DNA of 64,000 nt from contig DEWY01000010.1 of NCBI GenBank assembly GCA_002363865.1, positions 1 to 64,000 on the forward strand, in the 5' to 3' direction. Position 1 is the first letter of the stretch, and every line of letters begins with the position of its first letter. The notes under the pieces were generated by a model that did no database searches, was not told where the DNA came from, and saw nothing but the letters and a program-made list of their open reading frames with translations. Below are positions 7,823-15,507 of this stretch, one piece after another. The translations under genes and the position numbers were made by a program. This stretch comes from Caulobacteraceae bacterium UBA3198 (GTDB taxonomy: Bacteria > Pseudomonadota > Alphaproteobacteria > Caulobacterales > Caulobacteraceae).

Positions 7823-9874
7823 ATGCTGAAACACGCTCTCGTCTGCGCCGCCTCGGCCGCGCCCATCCTGCTCGCCTGGCCGGCCAGCACCCTGGCTCAA
7901 ACGGCGCCTGAGGGCCCGAGCGAGGTCGATGAGCTTGTCGTCGTGGGGGCCCTGACCGATGTGGCGGTCACCCGTTCGGAGCTGGAGTCCACCCAGGCCA
8001 ACGATCTGCAGGACATCTTTCGGCGCACGCCATCGGTGACCGTCGGCGGCTCGGTCGGCCTGGCGCAGAAGATCTATGTCCGCGGACTCGAGGACTCCCT
8101 GCTCAACGTCACCGTGGACGGCGCGCCCCAGGGCGGCACCCTGTTCCATCATATCGGCCGGGTTTCCATCGAGCCGGAGCTCCTTGAGACCGTTGAGCTG
8201 CAGACTGGAGCCGGCGAAGCGACGGCGGGCTTCGGCGCCATTGGCGGCGCCATCCGCTTCCGCACCCGTGATCCCGTCAGCCTGCTGGAGGGCGATCGAC
8301 GGTTCGGCGCGATCGCCAAGGCCGGCTGGTTCGCCAATGACGGCCAGAAGTACAGCCTGACCGGCTACGGTCGGCTGATGGGGGACGTCGGTGTGATGGC
8401 CTCCTTCGTCCATGTGGACCGGGACGCCATGGAGGACGGCGACGGGGTCCTGATGCGCGGCACGGCCGGCGAGCAGACCCTGGGCTTCCTGAAGGTCGGC
8501 GGAGATATCGGGGACGGACATCGATTCGCCGTCAGCTACGAGCAGCGCGAGGAGAAGGGCGCATTTGGGCAACGGCCCAACTGGCCCGTGCGCGCCAACG
8601 ACCGCCTATTCCCTGCTGAGGCCGAGCGGCGCACGGCCGTGGTCAATTACGGCTTTGAGTCCGGTCAGGGGTGGGACCTGGAAGCCACCGGCTATGTCAC
8701 CCGCACAGACTTCACCCAGGACCGCTTTGATCGCTGGGGCCTCTATGGCGCCGAGATCGAGTCCCAGGGTTTCGACCTGCGCGGCAGGCTCGAACGGGGC
8801 GCCCACCGCCTGACCGCTGGCGTCGAACATCGGCGGGACTCCGTCATGAGCCAGTACCTCGGCGACATCGCCCAGTGGGGGCCGTGGACGTGGGATCCGA
8901 CCATCAGCCGGTTCGAGGAAGAGGGCCGGCTGAACGCGGTCTACGCCCAGAACCTCTGGCGCCCGACAGAGGCCCTGAGGGTCAGTTTCGGCGCCCGCTA
9001 TGACGATTATGAGCTGGAGCAGCTCACCTATGGCGGGCGCGCCGACAGCGACGGCGTCAGTTTCAACGCCGGCCTGGACTACGAGCTGCGCAACGGACTG
9101 ACGCTGAATATCGGCTATGCCGAGGCCTTCCGGGGCAAGGAGATCGGCGACGCCTTCACCCTGGAAAGCCGCCCGGGCCGCCGCTCCCTGGCGCCGGACC
9201 TCAAGGCCGAGACCGTGGGCAATTTCGAGGTCGGCCTGGCTTGGGTCCAGGATGGTTGGACGGCCTCGGCCGTCTATTACGATATGAAGATCAAGGATGT
9301 GATCCTCGATCAGCTCGGATCAGGGCCCGCGCCGCAGTCGTCCACCTATTATGAGAATGTCGGGGACTACCAGTCCGACGGCGTCGAGCTTCGGCTCGGC
9401 TACGATGCGGGCCCCTGGGGGTTGGACGCCTTCTACAACAGCTACGACGCCCGCCTGAACGGTCGCCAGATTGAGGGCTATGAGCAGATCGCCCTCGGCA
9501 ATTCGATGGGTGACAATTTCAACGTGACCGGGCGGTTCGACCCGAACCCCCGCCTGGGCTTCCAGGCCAGCCTGACCCACTACAGCGACCTCAATGACAT
9601 CGAGGTGCTCTATCGCGAGGTGGAGCTGGGCTATATCGGCCAGACCCAGTTCGTGGATAAGCCCGGCTATACGGTGCTGGACCTGTTCGCCCGCTGGACG
9701 CCCTTCGAAGACCGCAACATCGAGCTGCTCGCGGCGGTCTACAACGTCTTCAACGAGACCTACCGCGCCCACGCCAGCGTGGCCGACTACAGCGCCATCC
9801 CCGGCTATGAGATCGTCCGTGGCCTGAACGAGCCCGGTCGCAACGTGAGGCTGACCGCCTCTTACCGCTTCTGA
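7823..9874 (+). CDS. TonB-dependent outer membrane receptor, probably for an iron compound
   Basis: 683 residues from ATG 7823, preceded by GGGGG; an upstream in-frame TTG at 7811 is less likely. A signal peptide (MLKHALVCAASAAPILLAWPA, cleaved after LAQ) is followed by the TonB box DELVVVG, a plug domain (about 50-165: LQDIFRRTPSVTV, IYVRGLEDSLLNVTVDG, GAGEATAGFGAIGGAIRF) and a 22-strand barrel ending in the outer-membrane sorting motif YRF. Barrel segments such as LNIGYAEAFRGKEI and YNVFNETYRAH are typical of the heme/siderophore receptor branch. The Fur palindrome in front and the overlapping PepSY gene behind support iron uptake; the actual ligand is unknown. Confidence 0.92.
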   Translation: MLKHALVCAASAAPILLAWPASTLAQTAPEGPSEVDELVVVGALTDVAVTRSELESTQANDLQDIFRRTPSVTVGGSVGLAQKIYVRGLEDSLLNVTVDGAPQGGTLFHHIGRVSIEPELLETVELQTGAGEATAGFGAIGGAIRFRTRDPVSLLEGDRRFGAIAKAGWFANDGQKYSLTGYGRLMGDVGVMASFVHVDRDAMEDGDGVLMRGTAGEQTLGFLKVGGDIGDGHRFAVSYEQREEKGAFGQRPNWPVRANDRLFPAEAERRTAVVNYGFESGQGWDLEATGYVTRTDFTQDRFDRWGLYGAEIESQGFDLRGRLERGAHRLTAGVEHRRDSVMSQYLGDIAQWGPWTWDPTISRFEEEGRLNAVYAQNLWRPTEALRVSFGARYDDYELEQLTYGGRADSDGVSFNAGLDYELRNGLTLNIGYAEAFRGKEIGDAFTLESRPGRRSLAPDLKAETVGNFEVGLAWVQDGWTASAVYYDMKIKDVILDQLGSGPAPQSSTYYENVGDYQSDGVELRLGYDAGPWGLDAFYNSYDARLNGRQIEGYEQIALGNSMGDNFNVTGRFDPNPRLGFQASLTHYSDLNDIEVLYREVELGYIGQTQFVDKPGYTVLDLFARWTPFEDRNIELLAAVYNVFNETYRAHASVADYSAIPGYEIVRGLNEPGRNVRLTASYRF

Positions 9875-10983
9875 TGAAGGTCGGCCGGCGCGCCCTGCGG
9901 ATGTGGCATCGGTGGTTCGGCCTCGCCGCCGGACTGTGGCTGCTGCTGCTGGCGATCACCGGCTCGGCCATCACCTACTATGAGGAGCTGGACCATGCCC
10001 TCAACGGCGACCTGCGCCGGATCGCCGAGGCGCAGTCGCCCGTCCCTGCGCCGGTCGCCACCGCCCTGGCCAGGGCTGAGGGCCTTCTTCCCGGCTTCCA
10101 GGCCCGGCATATCGACCTGCCCGACCAGGCCGATGAAACCATCTGGCTCATCGGATCGGCGATGGTCGACGGCGATCGGACAGGGGTCCAGGTCTTTGCC
10201 CATCCGCAATCTGGAGAAGTGGTCGGCTGGCGGCGGAGCGGGGTCTTGTCCTTGGACCGCCGGCATTTGCCCGATCTGCTCTATGGCCTGCACGTCGATT
10301 TGCTGGTGGCGCCCTGGGTCACCGCGGTCTTTGGCTTCATCAGCCTGCTCTGGATGGTCGACCATGCCCTGGCCGCGGCCCTGGCCGTACCCAAGCTCGC
10401 CCTGTGGCGCGAGGCCTTCTGGGTCAATGGCCGCCCGGGCAGCCTGCGCCGGCTGTTCGACTGGCATCGCGCCCCGGGACTATGGGCCTGGCCGGTGACC
10501 TTCGTTCTGGCGCTGACGGGCGTCACCCTGGCTTGGCCCGAACTGAGCCGCCAGGCCCTGCGCCCCATCGCCGCGGTGTCAGACCGACTGGAATACAGCC
10601 TGCCAGACAGGACCATCGAGGCGCGGCTGACTATCGATCAAGCCATGTCGAAGGTCGCGCCGCTCGAACAGATCGACAGCCTGCGCCCCCTCCCTGATAA
10701 GGGGGTTTACGCCATCCGCACACATGACCACCGCGATCTGGATTACCAGGGCCGCCTCTGGACCTATGTGGACGTGGAGACCGGCGAGGTCGTCGGCCAA
10801 CGCCATGATGTGGGAGAGGGACCAGGGGACGCCTTCTTCGCCTGGCAGTATCCGCTTCACTCCGGCCAGGCCTTCGGCGAGGTCGGACGCGCATTGGTGT
10901 TCATCAGCGGCCTGGTCACAGCGGCCCTGTCGGTCACCGGCCTAATGCTCTGGCTCAGGCGGGGGCGCCCCATGGTGCGATAG
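9874..10983 (+). CDS. PepSY-associated transmembrane protein (putative ferric-siderophore reductase type)
   Basis: 369 residues. The start overlaps the receptor stop by one base (TGATG), so the two are translationally coupled. PepSY_TM layout: helix 1 near 13-35 (MWHRWFGLAAGLWLLLLAITGSAITYYEE), a periplasmic segment, helices near 145-170 and 205-225, a second PepSY-like periplasmic domain, and a final helix near 340-362 followed by a basic tail (LRRGRP). His residues at the membrane edges (WHRW, DWHRAPG, PLHSGQ) are conserved in this family and may bind heme. Members beside TonB receptors are thought to reduce imported ferric complexes in the periplasm; that role here is inference. Confidence 0.85.
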   Translation: MKVGRRALRMWHRWFGLAAGLWLLLLAITGSAITYYEELDHALNGDLRRIAEAQSPVPAPVATALARAEGLLPGFQARHIDLPDQADETIWLIGSAMVDGDRTGVQVFAHPQSGEVVGWRRSGVLSLDRRHLPDLLYGLHVDLLVAPWVTAVFGFISLLWMVDHALAAALAVPKLALWREAFWVNGRPGSLRRLFDWHRAPGLWAWPVTFVLALTGVTLAWPELSRQALRPIAAVSDRLEYSLPDRTIEARLTIDQAMSKVAPLEQIDSLRPLPDKGVYAIRTHDHRDLDYQGRLWTYVDVETGEVVGQRHDVGEGPGDAFFAWQYPLHSGQAFGEVGRALVFISGLVTAALSVTGLMLWLRRGRPMVR

Positions 10984-10994
10984 GCTGTGACGCC

Positions 10995-11522
10995 TCAGTC
11001 CATGGCCCCGACATAGGGCAGGCCGCGCAGGCGGCCGGCGGCGTCCATGCCGTAGCCGACCAGGAAGCGCGGCGGGGCGGTCCAGGCGACGAAGTCCGGC
11101 TCAATGGCCCGGGGCGTCGGCCAGGGCTTGGTGGCGAAGACGCAGGTCAGCACCTCCGAGGCGCCGGAGTCCCGCACCAGGCGGGCGGCCTCGCTCAGCG
11201 ACAGACCGGTGTCGATCACATCATCGACGATCAGGGCGCGGCGGCCCTCCAAGGGGCGCTGCAGGTCGGCGCGCACTTCGCAGCGGCCAAGGCTCGCCCG
11301 GGCGTCGCCATAGGAGGCCAGCCACAGGGCGTCAAAGCGGACGTGGCGTCCGGCCCGCGCCAGGGCCCGGGTCAGGTCGGCGCAGAACCACAGGCCGCCG
11401 GTGAGCAGGCAGATGACCACCGTGTCGTCGTCGATCCTGGGCGCGATCGTCTTCGCCAGCGCCTCCACCCGGGCGGCGACCTCAGCCTCGACCAGCAGGA
11501 TCTCGGCCACAGGTTCAGTCAT
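10995..11522 (-). CDS. Purine phosphoribosyltransferase (hypoxanthine/guanine type)
   Basis: 175 residues from the ATG at 11522, chosen because GGAG lies 5 bases upstream. The PRPP-binding motif ALIVDDVIDTGLSL (about 96-109) is intact, preceded by the pyrophosphate loop region LLTGGLWFCADL and followed by PDFVAWTAPPRFLVGYGMD, which matches hypoxanthine phosphoribosyltransferase. It would salvage hypoxanthine or guanine to IMP or GMP in the cytoplasm. The start overlaps the end of the MJ0042 gene by 8 bases, so they form a two-gene operon. It converges on the PepSY gene with an 11-base gap. Confidence 0.88.
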   Translation of the reverse strand: MTEPVAEILLVEAEVAARVEALAKTIAPRIDDDTVVICLLTGGLWFCADLTRALARAGRHVRFDALWLASYGDARASLGRCEVRADLQRPLEGRRALIVDDVIDTGLSLSEAARLVRDSGASEVLTCVFATKPWPTPRAIEPDFVAWTAPPRFLVGYGMDAAGRLRGLPYVGAMD

Positions 11523-12417
11523 GGTGCTCCGCCTCATGCTCCGCCTCGGGGGCGTGCGCCGGCTCGGTCAGGGGGACAGCGTCCCGCGCCGGCGGATGGG
11601 CCGCTTCGGGCGGGCTGGCCTCGGCCGCGCCGCGCAGATCGAGCAGTTCAGCCGGCGCCTCCGGCGGCTCGGCGGCGGCGCGGAGCTCGGCGAAGGTGAT
11701 TTCCAGGTCTGCGGCCGCCCCTGGCGGATCGATCAGGGAGATGGCGAAATGCCGGGTCTCGCCCGGCGGGATCACCGGATCGGCCGGACGGGCGATCTTG
11801 GTGGCGACGGCGACGCCGCCCTTGTCCAGAAGCCGGATCTGCAGCGGCGGGGCGGTGATGGTGCGATCTTCGATATTGCGGATCATGCCCGAGACCGACA
11901 GGGCCGCATGCCCGTCGTGCAGGGCGGGCTCAAACTCCACGCCCTCGATGGCCAGACCGACGCTGTTGACCGGCAGGCCGACACTGGCGAAGGCGCCGGC
12001 CGCGCTGGGCCACAGGCGCACCACATCGACCCGGAACACCACGGCGACCACGATCATCAGGGCGAGCGCCGCCGACATGCCGGCCCACACCACGCCGGTG
12101 GCGGCGGCCTCCCGCAGGCGTCGGGAATCATCGGCCTTGGCGCGAAATGCGCGGGGCAGGGCCTCGCCGGCCCGGCCCGTAGGCTCGGCCTCAGGCGCCG
12201 GCGCAACCTCAAGCGTGGGTTGATCGCTCGCGACAGGGGGGCTATCGGCGGGGGCGGGCGCAGGGCTTGCGACCGGCTCAGGCGCCGCCGCAGGCGCTTC
12301 GCGGCGGGCCGTCCACCGGTTTCCACAGCTCGCGCACTTCACGACGCGCCCTTGTTCAGGGATCTTCGCGTCGTCCACGAAATAGCTGGTGGAGCAGTCT
12401 GGACAGGTCAGTATCAT
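11515..12417 (-). CDS. MJ0042 zinc-ribbon / DUF3426 membrane protein
   Basis: 300 residues. It begins with an MJ0042-type zinc ribbon (MILTCPDCSTSYFVDDAKIP...VVKCASCGNRW; two C-x2-C pairs), then a Pro/Ala-rich linker (about 40-110), one transmembrane helix (about 130-155, GMSAALALMIVVAVVFRV) and a DUF3426-type domain (about 165-265, with SVSGMIRNIEDRTI and PPGETRHFAISLIDPP). The layout implies a cytoplasmic zinc ribbon and a periplasmic domain. The function is unknown. The family is conserved in alphaproteobacteria and commonly sits divergent from ftsE, as here (56-base gap), which hints at a link to envelope or division biology; that is inference. Confidence 0.85.
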   Translation of the reverse strand: MILTCPDCSTSYFVDDAKIPEQGRVVKCASCGNRWTARREAPAAAPEPVASPAPAPADSPPVASDQPTLEVAPAPEAEPTGRAGEALPRAFRAKADDSRRLREAAATGVVWAGMSAALALMIVVAVVFRVDVVRLWPSAAGAFASVGLPVNSVGLAIEGVEFEPALHDGHAALSVSGMIRNIEDRTITAPPLQIRLLDKGGVAVATKIARPADPVIPPGETRHFAISLIDPPGAAADLEITFAELRAAAEPPEAPAELLDLRGAAEASPPEAAHPPARDAVPLTEPAHAPEAEHEAEHHD

Positions 12418-12473
12418 GGCCGCTGTATCGGACCCTCCAGCCCACCGTATCGAGGTCGCCGATTCCGGTCTCC

Positions 12474-13205
12474 ATGTCCAGAAACCCGAACGCCGCAGAA
12501 ACGGCCGACGCCTGGGACGCCGTCGTGCGCTTCGACGACGTCTCTATGCGTTACGGACGCGAGCCTGAGACGCTCAGGGACCTCTCCTTCTCCTTGCCGC
12601 AAGGGTCTTTCCATTTCGTCACCGGCCCGTCGGGGGCGGGCAAGACCTCCCTCTTGAAACTGATCTATCTGGCCGCCCAGCCGTCCAAGGGACTCTTGCA
12701 CCTGTTCGGTCAGGATGTGGCCCAGACTCCGGCCGAGGTGCGTCCCTTCCTGCGCCGCCGCATCGGCGTGGTCTTCCAGGAGTTCCGCCTGCTCGATCAT
12801 CTGAGCGCCTTTGACAATGCGGCCGTGCCGCTGCGGATCGCCGGTCGCAAGCCCGACTCCTATCGCCAGGACGTGGCCGAGCTCCTCGCCTGGGTTGGCC
12901 TCAAGGACCGGATGCACGCCCTGCCCCCCACCCTGGCTGGCGGCGAGAAACAGCGGCTGGCCATCGCTCGCGCCGTGGTGGGGCGTCCCGACATCCTGCT
13001 CGCCGACGAGCCCACCGGCAATGTGGACCACGAGATGGGTCTGCGCATCCTGCGCCTGTTCCTGGAGCTGAACCGCCTGGGCACCACCGTGCTGATCGCC
13101 ACCCACGACCAGGATCTGGTGGCCCGTTCAGGCATGCCTGTCCTGCACCTGGAAGAGGGCCGGCTGACGCATATGGGGCCAGTCTCCCCCGGGGTGCGGC
13201 CATGA
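12474..13205 (+). CDS. ftsE: Cell division ATP-binding protein FtsE
   Basis: 243 residues from the ATG at 12474 (MSRNPNAAET); the frame is open further upstream but only within the divergent gene. ABC ATPase with Walker A GPSGAGKTS (51-59), Q-loop VVFQEFRLLDHL, signature LAGGEKQR (Ala for the usual Ser), Walker B ILLADEPTGN and H-loop ATHDQ. FtsE powers FtsX conformational changes that activate septal peptidoglycan hydrolases. Its last codons overlap ftsX (ATGA). Confidence 0.95.
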   Translation: MSRNPNAAETADAWDAVVRFDDVSMRYGREPETLRDLSFSLPQGSFHFVTGPSGAGKTSLLKLIYLAAQPSKGLLHLFGQDVAQTPAEVRPFLRRRIGVVFQEFRLLDHLSAFDNAAVPLRIAGRKPDSYRQDVAELLAWVGLKDRMHALPPTLAGGEKQRLAIARAVVGRPDILLADEPTGNVDHEMGLRILRLFLELNRLGTTVLIATHDQDLVARSGMPVLHLEEGRLTHMGPVSPGVRP

Positions 13206-14110
13206 GCCGGCGCCGGGCCAGCGGGCCCTTCGACCTCGATCGGTGGCGGCCGGCCCCCTTTCTGCCCGAGCGAGACACCCGCGACAGCGCCCTGGTCTTC
13301 GTGGTCGCCGTCCTCTGCTTCCTGGCCTGCCTGACCGCGCTGGGCGTCATCGCCTCGGATCGGGCGGCCCGGGGCTGGTCTCACCAGCTCAGCGGGGAAA
13401 TGACGGTGATCGTCCGGCCCAAGGCCAACGAGACGCCGGACTCCGCGGCCGCCCGCGCCGCCGAGACCCTGGCCGGGGTCCCTGGCGTCGCCGAGGCCCG
13501 CGCCCTGGAGCGGGAAAAGGCCGAGGCTCTGATCGCACCCTGGCTGGGTGAGGCCGCCGATCTCGCCGACCTGCCGGTGCCGCGCCTGGTAGCCGTGGTG
13601 CTCGATCGGGAGGCCCCGGCTTCGGCTCAGAGTCTGGAGCGGGCCCTGCTGGCCCGGGGCCTGGACGCGGTGGTGGACGACCACACCACCTGGCTGGCCG
13701 ATATCCAGAGGGGCGCAGCCATCGCCCGCTGGGTGGGGCTCGGCGTCTTCCTGCTGATTTCGGCGGCGGCGGCGGCGGTGGTCGCCTTCGCCACCCGGGC
13801 GGGGCTGGCCGCCCGTCGCGAGGTGGTCGAGCTTCTGCACCTGACGGGGGCCGAGGATGCCTTCATCGCCCGCCTGTTCCAGGTCCGTTTCGCCCAGATG
13901 GCCGCCGGCGCCGGTCTGGCGGGCGCCGCCTGCGCCGCAGCCCTGGGGGCGGCCCTTCGCCTGGGCGGCGGCGGCCAGGGGCTGACGCCCGTGCTTCCGG
14001 TGGCTTGGAGCGATCTGCTGGCTGTTCTACCTTGTCCATTAGCTGCGGCCCTGGTGGCGGCGGTGGCGGCGCGGATGACGGCCGCGAGTCTCATTCGCGA
14101 GCTGTCCTGA
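13202..14110 (+). CDS. ftsX: Cell division protein FtsX
   Basis: 302 residues, four-helix FtsX permease-like fold. The N-terminal cytoplasmic segment ends RPAPFLPERDTRD, followed by helix 1 (ALVFVVAVLCFLACLTALGVI, about 35-55), a periplasmic domain (about 60-170: EMTVIVRPKANE, VAEARALEREKAEALIAPWLG), then three helices (about 180-205, 228-255 and 268-290). It partners FtsE at the divisome and transmits ATP hydrolysis to periplasmic amidase activators. Translation is coupled to ftsE by an ATGA overlap. The DUF218 gene follows after 7 bases. Confidence 0.93.
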   Translation: MSRRRASGPFDLDRWRPAPFLPERDTRDSALVFVVAVLCFLACLTALGVIASDRAARGWSHQLSGEMTVIVRPKANETPDSAAARAAETLAGVPGVAEARALEREKAEALIAPWLGEAADLADLPVPRLVAVVLDREAPASAQSLERALLARGLDAVVDDHTTWLADIQRGAAIARWVGLGVFLLISAAAAAVVAFATRAGLAARREVVELLHLTGAEDAFIARLFQVRFAQMAAGAGLAGAACAAALGAALRLGGGGQGLTPVLPVAWSDLLAVLPCPLAAALVAAVAARMTAASLIRELS

Positions 14111-14117
14111 GAGCCCC

Positions 14118-14744
14118 ATGAAAACGCTCGCCCTCATCCTCGTGGCCGCCCTGATCTGGGCCGCCGGCCTGCTGGCTTTCGCCATTCGGGTCGAGCAGTC
14201 CACGCCGGCCGCAGAGCCCGAGGTCGCCGACGGCATCGTCGCCCTCACGGGCGCCGGATCGAACGAACGAATCGCCGCGGGCATGCGCCTGCTGGAGGCT
14301 GGCAAGGGCGACCGGATGCTGGTTTCCGGCGTCAACCGCGAGGCCAGCCGCGAGGACATCCGCGATGTCAGCCGGGCGGTTCAGCTGCTCTATGATTGCT
14401 GCGTCGATCTGGGGTTCGAGGCCGCCGACACCTTCGGCAACGCCCAGGAGACCGCCGGCTGGGTGCGGGCCAGGCGCTATGACAGCCTGATCATCGTCAC
14501 CGCCGACTATCATATGCCCCGGGCCATGCTGGAGCTGGGCTCAGCCCTACCCGGCATCGAGCTGCAGGCCTATCCGGTGGCCACCCCCAGCCTGGACGCT
14601 CAGGGTTGGTGGCGTACGGCCGGCGGCGCGCGGCTGATGGTGATGGAGTATTCCAAATACCTGGCCATTCTCGGCCGCGAACTGGTCCTGCGCCTGGGCC
14701 CCAAGGACGAGGCGCCGCCGGAGCCTGCGCGTCAGGGCGGTTGA
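14118..14744 (+). CDS. YdcF-type DUF218 membrane-anchored protein
   Basis: 208 residues. An N-terminal helix (LALILVAALIWAAGLLAFAI) anchors a DUF218 domain (about 35-180) with the family's ADGIVALTGAGSNERIAAGMRLLEAGKGDRMLVSG, the DTFGNAQETAGW segment and TADYHMPRAMLE. YdcF/SanA/ElyC-like proteins are linked to envelope integrity and lipid-linked precursor handling, but the reaction is not settled. The gene lies 7 bases after ftsX and 58 bases before an acyltransferase, so an envelope-related operon ftsE-ftsX-ydcF-plsC is likely. Confidence 0.88.
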   Translation: MKTLALILVAALIWAAGLLAFAIRVEQSTPAAEPEVADGIVALTGAGSNERIAAGMRLLEAGKGDRMLVSGVNREASREDIRDVSRAVQLLYDCCVDLGFEAADTFGNAQETAGWVRARRYDSLIIVTADYHMPRAMLELGSALPGIELQAYPVATPSLDAQGWWRTAGGARLMVMEYSKYLAILGRELVLRLGPKDEAPPEPARQGG

Positions 14745-14802
14745 TCTTTCGCCGGCCAACGGCGAACCAAGGACCCACGATAATGCAAGAAAGAGGCTCG
14801 CC

Positions 14803-15507
14803 GTGACGGCCCTGCGCTCCCTGCTCTTTGTGGCGCTCTTCTATCTGTGGTCCGCCACCGTGGCGATCCTGATCACCCCGCTGCTGCTGGCGCCCCGCAC
14901 CTGGGTCCTGCGGGCGCTGGATTTCTGGAGCCGCGGCGTCATCGCCCTCCTGCGCATCTGCGACATCCGCGTCGAGGTCCGGGGACTTGAGCACCTGCCC
15001 AAGGGCAAGGCCCTGGTGGCGCCCAAGCACCAGTGCATGTTCGACGTCTTCGCCCAGTTCGCTTGGCTGCCGGACTCCTGCTTCGTCCTGAAGAAGGAGC
15101 TGATGTGGATTCCCTTCTTCGGCTGGTACGCCCAGAAGGCGCGCATGATCGTGGTTGACCGCGAAGCCCAGGCCGCGGCGCTGAAGAAGCTGGTCCGCGA
15201 CACCGAAGACCGCCTGCAGGAAGACCGCCAGCTGGTGATCTTTCCTGAAGGCACACGGGGCGAGCCCGGGGTGCGGGGCAACTACAAGCCCGGCATCGCG
15301 GCTCTCTACCGGGAGCTGAACCTGCCGGTGCATCCGGTGGCCACCAATTCCGGCGTCCACTGGCCCAAGCACGGCTTCCTGCGCAAACCCGGGCTGATCG
15401 TTTTCGAGTACCTCGAGCCCATCCCGCCGGGACTCAAGCGCGCGGAGTTCATGCGCACCCTGGAGGAGCGGATCGAAACGGCCTCGATGCGCCTGCTGGA
15501 GCTTTAG
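14803..15507 (+). CDS. plsC: 1-acyl-sn-glycerol-3-phosphate acyltransferase (PlsC family)
   Basis: 234 residues from a GTG at 14803 preceded by AGAGG. Membrane-associated lysophosphatidate acyltransferase of phospholipid synthesis. N-terminal helix (LLFVALFYLWSATVAILITPLLL), catalytic HX4D in KHQCMFD (near 67), FFGWYAQKARMIVVDRE, and the substrate-binding FPEGTRGEPG (near 148). The tail includes VHPVATNSGVHWPKHGF. It ends in a four-base convergent overlap (TTAG) with the chemoreceptor gene, so the stop codons share bases. The fourth gene of the ftsE operon by position. Confidence 0.92.
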   Translation: MTALRSLLFVALFYLWSATVAILITPLLLAPRTWVLRALDFWSRGVIALLRICDIRVEVRGLEHLPKGKALVAPKHQCMFDVFAQFAWLPDSCFVLKKELMWIPFFGWYAQKARMIVVDREAQAAALKKLVRDTEDRLQEDRQLVIFPEGTRGEPGVRGNYKPGIAALYRELNLPVHPVATNSGVHWPKHGFLRKPGLIVFEYLEPIPPGLKRAEFMRTLEERIETASMRLLEL

